DNA from: CAVQGZ01 sp964356295
GTDB taxonomy: Bacteria; Actinomycetota; Actinomycetes; Jiangellales; Jiangellaceae
DNA length: 6,651 nt
Reading direction: 5' to 3'
Assembly: GCA_964356295.1 (NCBI GenBank)
Contig: CAYHHE010000108.1
Coordinates: forward strand, 1-6,651
The notes below the pieces were generated by a model that was not told the DNA's origin, did no database searches, and was given only the letters and a program-made list of their open reading frames with translations. This document shows positions 1 through 4,502 of the stretch, piece after piece. The translations under genes were made by a program, and so were the position numbers. How positions within the stretch are numbered: position 1 is the stretch's first letter; each line of letters starts with the position of its first letter.

Positions 1-522
1 TTCCTGCAGGTCGCCCAGACCATCAGCGTGCACCACGGTGCCCTGGCCTACCTGCTGGGGATCAACGCGCTGCGGGCGTCGGAGGCTGCCGGAGTGTGCA
101 TCGAGCACTACGCCGACACCCTGCGCGGGCACCGGGTGCTGCACCTGGTCGGCAAGGGCAACAAGCCCGCGACGATGCCCTTGACGGTGCCGGTGCTGCG
201 GGTGCTGGAGGCCTGCCGGGGCCAGCGGACGTCGGGGCCGCTGGTGCTGCGGCCGGTCTCCGGCCAGCCGATCGACCGCCGTGACGCCTACCGGATGGTC
301 ACCAGGATCGCGACGACCGCCGGGATCCCGCGCCACATCAGCCCACACTCACTGCGCCATGCCGCCATCACCAACGCTCTCGACGCGGGTGTGCCGCTGC
401 GCGACGCCCAGATCCTGGCCCGCCACGCCGACCCCAGGACTACCGAGCACTACGACCGCGCCCGGGGGAACTTGGACCGGCACGGCGTGCACTTCCTGAC
501 CGCCTACGTCGCCGGCGTCTGA
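1..522 (+). CDS. Tyrosine recombinase (phage-integrase family), C-terminal catalytic part, 5' cut by window edge
   Basis: Site-specific DNA strand exchange enzyme; cytosolic, DNA-binding. The reading frame is open from base 1 to the TGA at 520-522, so the true start lies outside the window. The in-frame GTG at 28 is internal to the catalytic fold and not a credible start. Counting from that GTG, the full catalytic set is visible: Arg16 in ALRASEA, Lys43 in the GKGNK turn, His107/Arg110 in HSLRH, His133 in LARHAD, and the nucleophile Tyr142 in TEHYDRA. The C-terminal tail (NLDRHGVHFL) is the usual ending of actinobacterial XerC/D-like integrases. With all catalytic residues present this half looks functional, but the N-terminal arm-binding domain cannot be judged. 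The stop is followed after 12 bases by a short repeat that recurs twice more in the window, which suggests a site used by this enzyme or a relative (inference). Confidence 0.93.
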   Translation, partial: FLQVAQTISVHHGALAYLLGINALRASEAAGVCIEHYADTLRGHRVLHLVGKGNKPATMPLTVPVLRVLEACRGQRTSGPLVLRPVSGQPIDRRDAYRMVTRIATTAGIPRHISPHSLRHAAITNALDAGVPLRDAQILARHADPRTTEHYDRARGNLDRHGVHFLTAYVAGV

Positions 523-534
523 CAGTCAGGCCAC

Positions 535-559
535 ACCCGCGTCGTTTCCGCCCACTGTG
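535..559 (+). repeat. Direct repeat copy 1, candidate recombination site or element end
   Basis: Twelve bases after the recombinase stop. The 21 bases at 539-559 are identical to 3025-3045, with core GTCGTTTCCGCCCACTGTG. This copy lacks one G of the CCCGGCG block found in the other two copies. The position directly behind a recombinase gene suits an element end or att site, but no crossover has been shown. Confidence 0.6.
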
Positions 560-569
560 GGGCGGTCGA

Positions 570-588
570 AGCGGGGCTGTTCCCCGCT
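570..588. terminator. GC-rich hairpin between convergent genes
   Basis: Perfect 7-bp stem AGCGGGG / CCCCGCT with loop CTGTT. It lies between the recombinase (+) ending at 522 and the membrane protein (-) ending at 647, so it could terminate transcription from either side. There is no T tract, so intrinsic termination is uncertain. Confidence 0.4.
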
Positions 589-646
589 CCCCTGTCGGGT
601 GCGTTCGTGTCGATGGGTCGGGTCTTCGCTGTAGGTGGGACGGGGG

Positions 647-1117
647 TCAGGTGACCGCGGTGGCTCCGACGCCGAGGCCGGTGTAGAAGAGGGAGAAGGC
701 CACGCCGTAGGCGAGGACCGCGACGACGGTGGTGCGAACCAGTCTCTGGGTTGGGTGGACCATCCGGGCGAGCAGGACTGCCAGGACCGGGCTGATGACC
801 GCTGCCACGACTGCGGTGGACCAGGGGTGATGATCACCCACGCGGTGGACGTACCTCCCGAGGAAGCGTCGCTTCGAGGCTGACTCGACCGCCCGGTCGA
901 TCCGGGCCTGGGTCTGGGGGTTCATGTTGCGGCTGGTCACCACGGCAGAACCGACGAGCGCGGCGACCAGGACGGTGAAGACCACCACCCCCAGGGCGAT
1001 GCCACCTCGGCCGCCGACCCAGGCGCCGGTGGCGGCGAGAAGGGGTCCCGCCACGAAGTCATCGACAAACGTGATGGTCAGGGCGAGCCCCGACCACGCC
1101 AGTCGCGCGCTGCTCAT
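647..1117 (-). CDS. Small multi-pass membrane protein of unknown function (156 aa)
   Basis: I do not recognise the family. The protein is strongly hydrophobic, with likely membrane segments at about residues 10-30, 39-60, 101-120 and 129-150. A charged stretch at 61-100 (rich in Arg, Lys, Asp and His) forms one hydrophilic loop. It has no cleavable signal peptide and no catalytic motif I can name. The ATG at 1117 overlaps the TGA of the upstream TetR-family relic as ATGA, with only a weak purine-rich site (GGCGAG) before it, so translation was probably coupled to that upstream gene. A TetR-family gene directly ahead of a small membrane protein is a common actinobacterial arrangement, often a regulator with its efflux or membrane target. 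With the regulator now truncated, expression may be altered. The antisense frame over this region is a shadow: hydrophobic patterning is seen only on the minus strand. Confidence 0.72.
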   Translation of the reverse strand: MSSARLAWSGLALTITFVDDFVAGPLLAATGAWVGGRGGIALGVVVFTVLVAALVGSAVVTSRNMNPQTQARIDRAVESASKRRFLGRYVHRVGDHHPWSTAVVAAVISPVLAVLLARMVHPTQRLVRTTVVAVLAYGVAFSLFYTGLGVGATAVT

Positions 1118-1257
1118 CGTCGTTGCTCGCCGCTGGCGCTGGCCAGCGCCCCCAGCCGGGCGTGAACGCGCGCTCGCAGCGCCGGATCCGGTGGTGCCAG
1201 GCCAAAGAGGTCAGCAGCCCACAACCCGTCGGCGGCCAGTCGCACCACGTGGGCACC
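1114..1257 (-). pseudogene. TetR-family transcriptional regulator, C-terminal relic
   Basis: The minus-strand frame ending at the TGA 1114-1116 encodes RLAADGLWAADLFGL, then APPDPALRARVHARLGALA. This is the characteristic ligand-binding-domain ending of many actinobacterial TetR regulators. About 43-48 residues are recognisable. The helix-turn-helix N-terminus is absent: the frame stays open upstream but reads as low-complexity Ala/Pro/Gly sequence, with no credible start or DNA-binding domain. The recognisable part stops at about 1248, next to a repeat copy (1253-1281), so the gene was probably cut by a recombination event there (inference). Its stop overlaps the ATG of the membrane-protein gene, so the two were once one transcription unit. 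An intact short product from the GTG at 1245 is possible but would have no DNA-binding part. Confidence 0.62.
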
Positions 1258-1281
1258 ACGACCCGGCGTCGATTCCGCCCA
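1253..1281 (+). repeat. Direct repeat copy 3, adjoining the TetR relic
   Basis: The 29 bases match 3012-3040 at 27 positions; the differences are the fifth base and one A/T in the GTCGATTCC block. It is in the same orientation as the copies at 535 and 3012. It lacks the CACTGTG extension shared by the other two. It lies inside the open frame upstream of the TetR relic, so part of the match could be coding coincidence, although 27 of 29 is high for that. Confidence 0.5.
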
Positions 1282-1333
1282 GAAGGACGCGGCGCCAACG
1301 ATCGGTCCTGTGCCGAACTGCGGGCGAGACGGA

Positions 1334-1351
1334 ACTGGCAGGAGTGCCAGT
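1334..1351. other. Perfect 7-bp inverted repeat
   Basis: ACTGGCA, then GGAG, then TGCCAGT forms a perfect stem with a 4-base loop. It stands in a stretch (1282-1469) where I see no gene on either strand beyond the degenerate extension of the TetR frame. No role can be assigned; it may be an operator-like dyad or a leftover of an inserted element. Confidence 0.35.
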
Positions 1352-1469
1352 CCGCAGGCTCGTGGGCCCTCGACTGGTCGTCGTGGGACCTTCCCCCTCC
1401 CGGGGGGCGCGGCGGCCGCGTCATCGGGGGGCCCCTCTCCGGCCGGGACGGCCGCGGCCTCGACCAGCG

Positions 1470-1580
1470 GTGACGGGCGCCACCGTCGACCGGCTCGTGA
1501 ACCACGCCCACGCCGTCCTCACCGAAGGCACCTCGCTCCTCCTGCCCGAGGCCACCGCCGGATCAGGAGTGATCCCTTGA
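1470..1580 (+). pseudogene. istB: IS21-family IstB-like ATPase, C-terminal relic (36 aa)
   Basis: The frame ending at the TGA 1578-1580 reads TVDRLVNHAHAVLTEGTS, then LLLPEATAGSGVIP. This fits the C-terminal end of actinobacterial IstB helper ATPases (a DRLxHHAxVxxxEGxS pattern, then a short basic or Gly-rich tail). The AAA+ core with Walker A and B and the partner transposase IstA are missing, and nothing upstream in any frame reads as IstB. It is directly followed by DNA that resembles an IS21 right end, which supports the assignment. The gene is dead; it is a scar of an element lost by deletion or recombination. Confidence 0.6.
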
Positions 1581-1592
1581 CCTGACCACCCC

Positions 1593-1663
1593 GGGGAGAT
1601 CACCTGTCCGCCAGCAGGGAGATCAGCTGACCGCCCACAGGGAAGTCCCGCTGTCCGTTGACA
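1593..1663 (+). mobile_element. IS21-type right end with three internal direct repeats
   Basis: Three imperfect units of about 23 bases follow the IstB relic: GGGGAGATCACCTGTCCGCC (1593-1612), AGGGAGATCAGCTGACCGCC (1616-1635), and a third beginning AGGGAAGTCCCGCTGTCC at 1639. The last ends in GTTGACA at 1663. Repeated transposase-binding units in the ends and a terminal CA are characteristic of IS21-family elements. No matching left end is visible in the window. Confidence 0.55.
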
Positions 1664-1819
1664 ACTCTGGCCCCCGCCAGGCCCACCAGCACCCGACGAA
1701 CACCGCGGGCCTTCCGGTCCAACCCACACCGCCCGCGGGGCCACCGAAGACACTCAGGTGCGGAAGTCAGGCTTGACGGTCCTGCCTATTCAGACGAGCG
1801 TGGTCGGTAGTCGGGCGAA
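1664..1819. other. Intergenic stretch upstream of the secreted-protein gene
   Basis: No gene is visible. A TTGACG hexamer occurs at 1773-1778 but has no convincing -10 hexamer at 16-18 bases. A promoter for the secreted protein/sortase pair is expected here but cannot be placed. Confidence 0.3.
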
Positions 1820-1836
1820 CAGATCGGGAGGATCTG
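1820..1836 (+). promoter_or_regulatory. Ribosome-binding site displayed in a perfect hairpin
   Basis: CAGATC, then GGGAG, then GATCTG forms a perfect 6-bp stem with a 5-base loop, ending immediately before the ATG at 1837. The Shine-Dalgarno run GGGAGG (1826-1831) covers the loop and the first stem base, 5 bases from the start. It decides the start of the secreted-protein gene and may modulate its initiation. Confidence 0.6.
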
Positions 1837-2274
1837 ATGCGCAGAATCATCGTGGCTGCCAGCGGCACGCTGGTGCTTCTCGCAGCATCGGCCATGCCTC
1901 TGGCGATCGCGCAAGAGGAGTATCCGCTGACCTTCCAGGTGACAACGACGGGCGGGGACTGCAGTGGCGTGACTTTCGCCGGGGAATGGGGGCCGCCGAA
2001 CTCGGAGTTCAGACAGCCGCAAACGCTGACGGACCCCGACGGGGACCGGGTGTTCACCAATACCCAGTCGGTTGACGTCGCCGAGTTCCCCGAGGTGGTC
2101 GCTCGGATCGTCAACGACCGCGTGCTCGCCGGCCCTGTCACGATCGATGTCACTGGCGGTCGCACCCTGAGCACCACCTACACGTGTGGCGATGTCGATG
2201 CCGGCACAGCGCCGACCGGCGGCGTCGACACCGGTGCGGGAGGAACAGCAACGCCCTGGCCAACTAGGTCGTGA
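1837..2274 (+). CDS. Secreted protein with Gly-rich GGVDTG tail, likely partner of the sortase (145 aa)
   Basis: Exported protein of unknown family. It opens with a Sec-type signal peptide (MRRII, a hydrophobic core to about residue 24, then AIA|Q with probable cleavage after Ala25). The mature part is about 120 residues, beta-rich in character, with two cysteines (Cys42, Cys117) that could form one disulfide. The C-terminus carries PTGGVDTGAGGT (126-137). As I recall the family, similar Gly-rich GGVxTG tails followed by a hydrophobic anchor occur in actinobacterial surface proteins encoded beside class F sortases. Here the expected hydrophobic segment and basic tail are missing: the protein ends PWPTRS eight residues after the motif, and no other frame restores an anchor. 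It may be a truncated sortase substrate or a soluble secreted variant. A strong Shine-Dalgarno supports the ATG at 1837. The sortase gene follows 10 bases after the stop, so the two are probably one operon. Confidence 0.78.
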   Translation: MRRIIVAASGTLVLLAASAMPLAIAQEEYPLTFQVTTTGGDCSGVTFAGEWGPPNSEFRQPQTLTDPDGDRVFTNTQSVDVAEFPEVVARIVNDRVLAGPVTIDVTGGRTLSTTYTCGDVDAGTAPTGGVDTGAGGTATPWPTRS

Positions 2275-2284
2275 CGGCCGCGGG

Positions 2285-2905
2285 GTGACGTCGACGGCCC
2301 ATTGCTGGCGGCTGGTTGCGGTGGTCGTCCTGACAGTTCCTATCGGCGCATGCGCGGGCGCTGGGCACGACCCTTCGGCAGCACCACCGCCAGAGCCGTC
2401 ATCGTCCGGGTCGGCATCACGGTCAGCGCCGGCCGAGGCGACGCTCGCGCTCGACACGACCGCAGTCGCGGACCCGAGCCGGATCAGCGTGCCCGCTCTG
2501 GGCATCGACGCTGCCCTGGTGCCCCTGGCAGTCGACGAGACCAACCAGCTGCAGCCACCCCCGTTCGGTGTCGCCGGCTGGTGGCGTGACGGGCCGGAGC
2601 CCGGCGAGAGCGGCCCGGCAGTCATCGCCGGGCATGTCGACTCCTCGACAGGGCCCGACACGTTCTTCGGCCTCGCCTCCGCGCAGCCCGGACAACGCAT
2701 CGACGTACAGCGCTCGGATGGCAGCAGCGTCCACTTCGTTATCACCGAGGTGCAGCGGGTTCCCCGGGACGCCTTCCCCACCGACCGCGTCTACGGGCCG
2801 TCCGCCGTTCCAGCGATCAGGCTCATCACTTGCGGTGGGGAGTACAACCGCGTCGCCGGCGAGTACGCCGACAACGTCATCGCCTACGGCGTCGCCACCA
2901 CCTAG
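2285..2905 (+). CDS. Class F-like sortase, possibly lipid-anchored (about 206 aa)
   Basis: Cysteine transpeptidase that cleaves sorting signals and joins surface proteins to the cell envelope, acting outside the membrane. From the GTG at 2285, the hydrophobic leader VAVVVLTVPIGAC (about residues 11-23) ends in a lipobox-like IGAC at Cys23, then a Pro/Ser linker, then the sortase barrel. The catalytic triad is evident: His117 in VIAGHVDS, Cys183 in LITCGGEYN, and Arg189 in NRVAGEY. The TxTC-type pocket reading ITCGG, the short barrel and the DNVIAYG ending fit class F. Gly at -2 of the lipobox is atypical, so a plain membrane anchor is an alternative. Earlier in-frame starts (GTG 2186, ATGs just after, GTG 2234) would overlap the upstream gene and add a non-hydrophobic Arg/Gln-rich stretch before the leader; I prefer 2285, though its ribosome-binding site is weak. 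The only candidate substrate in view is the preceding secreted protein. Confidence 0.88.
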   Translation: MTSTAHCWRLVAVVVLTVPIGACAGAGHDPSAAPPPEPSSSGSASRSAPAEATLALDTTAVADPSRISVPALGIDAALVPLAVDETNQLQPPPFGVAGWWRDGPEPGESGPAVIAGHVDSSTGPDTFFGLASAQPGQRIDVQRSDGSSVHFVITEVQRVPRDAFPTDRVYGPSAVPAIRLITCGGEYNRVAGEYADNVIAYGVATT

Positions 2906-2941
2906 CCACATGTGCGGCCAACCGTGCCTCCCTGTGCGCGG

Positions 2942-3010
2942 CATGACCGAGCGTTGTCACGCGCCGCGAGCAACGACTTGGACGACCCGCGCCATATCGC
3001 CGCCTATGGA
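2942..3010 (+). pseudogene. Possible tyrosine-recombinase C-terminal relic
   Basis: The frame across this stretch reads HDRALSRAASNDLDDPRHIAAYG, given here as HDRAL (nucleophile-region-like), NDLDDPRH and IAAYG. This weakly parallels the end of the recombinase at 1-522 (HYDRARGNLDRH, then TAYVAG). The parallel gains weight because both are followed at once by the same repeat (535-559 and 3012-3045). The tyrosine is replaced by His or Asp and no upstream catalytic residues are visible. A chance resemblance is possible. Confidence 0.3.
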
Positions 3011-3011
3011 C

Positions 3012-3045
3012 GCACGACGACCCGGCGTCGTTTCCGCCCACTGTG
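3012..3045 (+). repeat. Direct repeat copy 2 with inverted core
   Basis: The right part (3025-3045) is identical to 539-559 and the left part (3012-3040) matches 1253-1281 at 27 of 29, so this copy joins both. It contains a perfect dyad: ACGACG, then ACCCGG, then CGTCGT (3014-3031). Inverted arms around a 6-8 base centre are what a tyrosine-recombinase core site looks like, though these arms are short. Confidence 0.6.
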
Positions 3046-3111
3046 CTGCATCGCGGTACGGGTCTGTCCGACCGACGTCAGAAGGGAGCACGAAGCGGAC
3101 GTGATCTGTTG

Positions 3112-3131
3112 CCCGGCGGCAGCTGGCCGGG
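3112..3131. terminator. Candidate bidirectional terminator hairpin
   Basis: CCCGGC / GCCGGG is a perfect 6-bp stem with an 8-base loop, between the convergent sortase (+) and MBL hydrolase (-) genes. There is no T tract on either side, so the call rests on position and pairing only. Confidence 0.3.
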
Positions 3132-3188
3132 GGATGGGAGTGACGCGCGTGGCGGGTTCGTCGATGTCCCAACAGGATGCGCTGGCAC

Positions 3189-4502
3189 TCACGGGTGGTC
3201 GACGGGTACCTGCCGGAACGGGCCGCTGGTGACGTCGGCCTCCACTTCCAGGTATGGCTGGCCTTGGTCCAGGTCGTCGGTGGAGAACAGCCGACCTATC
3301 TCGCTGAGCGCGTCGACCAGGGTCTGCCGCGGCACCTTGGTGGCTTCGCTGTCACCGTGGACGCCGGGGCGGGTCGACATCAGGATCGTCATCGGCGGTA
3401 GCGAGGGGGGGCGTTGCTGCCACAGCGCGTACAGCGTGCGGGGGGTGGCGTTTCGGCTGCCGTGGTGGCCGACCTTGTACAGGTCGATGTCACGCAGCCT
3501 GGTCCGAAGCTCCGGCTGGTCGGTGAGCCGGTCGAGGGTGTACTGCCAGTTCTCGATCTGGGCGTCGCCGGGGAATAGCATGCTGAGCCCGCCGATCTGA
3601 AGCAGCAGCACCAGGCTGGTGTTGTTCAGCGCGTCGTCCAGGTGGCGCACGAGCCGGGCCGCGGAGTGGGAGCGTTGGGCCGCCAGCCGGTCCACCAGCC
3701 ACCGCACCGGTCCGGGTCCCAGGTCGACGTCGCGCAGTGCGCCCGAGGACGTCTCGGTCCCGGCTGCGGCCTCCAGCGAGGCGCGCAGTCGGAGCATCCA
3801 GAACTCGTCCTTGTCGTCCTCGCGTTGGCGGGCCACGCGCGGGTCCTGCTCGACGGTGGGAGGGCCGAGCACGGTGACGGTTAGGCCCGGCACCAGCTCG
3901 GTGATGCCGGGGTCGGCGCCGGCGGACAGGTAGCGGCCGCGGTCGGGCTCGGACAGGTCGTCGAGGAGCTTGATCGCGTCCGGGTTCTTGACCTCGTCCG
4001 CCGCGGCCGCGAGCACGTCCTGGTGCAGACCGGACGCCTTGCTCAGGTGCTCCACCGCGGCCTGGGCCCCGGCCAGGCCGGCGGCGAACGAGACGGAGGC
4101 CGCGCCGATGAGGGCGGTGGTGCCGGTGGTAGGGCTGGTGGCGTCGGGTTGCAGCCGCGGGTCCTCGGTCCACGGCCGCAGCACCCGCGCCGGGGTCAGT
4201 CTGCGGAGCGTGGCGTCCCCGGTGTCGTCGGCGAACCCGAAGAGGTGGTCCTTGTGACGGTGGGTGAGCGCGACAACGTCGAGCACGCCGTGGGTGTGGT
4301 CCTCGATCAGCGCGGCCACGTCCCGCATGCGGCCCTTGGCGCGGCCGTCGCGTGCGGAGCGCGTCGAGCCGTAGTCGATCAGCAGGTGCCGCTCGGTGCG
4401 CCCGTCCGGCAGCGGCTCGTCGTACTCCACCGAGATCAGGAAGCAGTCCCCGAAGCCGACTTGGTACATCCGGACCCGGACGGTGACCGGCGTGCTCAGC
4501 AT
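3189..4502 (-). CDS. Metallo-beta-lactamase-fold hydrolase, ComEC/Rec2-like type (437 aa)
   Basis: Metal-dependent hydrolase of the MBL superfamily; substrate unknown. It opens with VRMYQVGFGDCFLISV (residues 9-24), the first beta strands typical of cytosolic ComEC-like MBL proteins. The metal motif HRHKDH follows at 81-86 (His81, His83, Asp85, His86). LLLQIGGLSMLFPGDAQ places the bridging Asp at 313, and VGHHGSRNATP places a ligand His at 346-347 in the GHHGS signature of the ComEC branch. Another conserved-looking His sits in GVHGD (382). Residues 130-290 form a long, largely helical insertion between the first metal motif and the bridging Asp. There is no signal peptide or membrane segment, so it is not a DNA-uptake channel but a free-standing soluble hydrolase. 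The ATG at 4502 overlaps the upstream peptidase stop (ATGCTGA, 7 bases), with a GGGGGAGG run just before it; Met12 (4469) is an alternative. A longer upstream extension lies inside the peptidase gene and is rejected. Confidence 0.9.
   Translation of the reverse strand: MLSTPVTVRVRMYQVGFGDCFLISVEYDEPLPDGRTERHLLIDYGSTRSARDGRAKGRMRDVAALIEDHTHGVLDVVALTHRHKDHLFGFADDTGDATLRRLTPARVLRPWTEDPRLQPDATSPTTGTTALIGAASVSFAAGLAGAQAAVEHLSKASGLHQDVLAAAADEVKNPDAIKLLDDLSEPDRGRYLSAGADPGITELVPGLTVTVLGPPTVEQDPRVARQREDDKDEFWMLRLRASLEAAAGTETSSGALRDVDLGPGPVRWLVDRLAAQRSHSAARLVRHLDDALNNTSLVLLLQIGGLSMLFPGDAQIENWQYTLDRLTDQPELRTRLRDIDLYKVGHHGSRNATPRTLYALWQQRPPSLPPMTILMSTRPGVHGDSEATKVPRQTLVDALSEIGRLFSTDDLDQGQPYLEVEADVTSGPFRQVPVDHP

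Noticed and set aside
924..1580. 218-residue plus-strand open frame
   Set aside because: It runs antisense through the membrane-protein and TetR regions as low-complexity Arg/Pro; only its last 36 residues resemble a real protein (IstB tail).
1773..1790. Promoter with TTGACG as -35 hexamer
   Set aside because: There is no acceptable -10 hexamer at 16-18 bases; the nearby TATTCA is only about 8 bases away.
2186..2284. Longer sortase start at GTG 2186
   Set aside because: It would put a 33-residue polar stretch ahead of the export leader and overlap the upstream coding region by nearly 90 bases.
1786..2781. 331-residue minus-strand open frame
   Set aside because: It is opposite the secreted protein and sortase, which have a signal peptide and a catalytic triad; it shows no motif and low-complexity composition.
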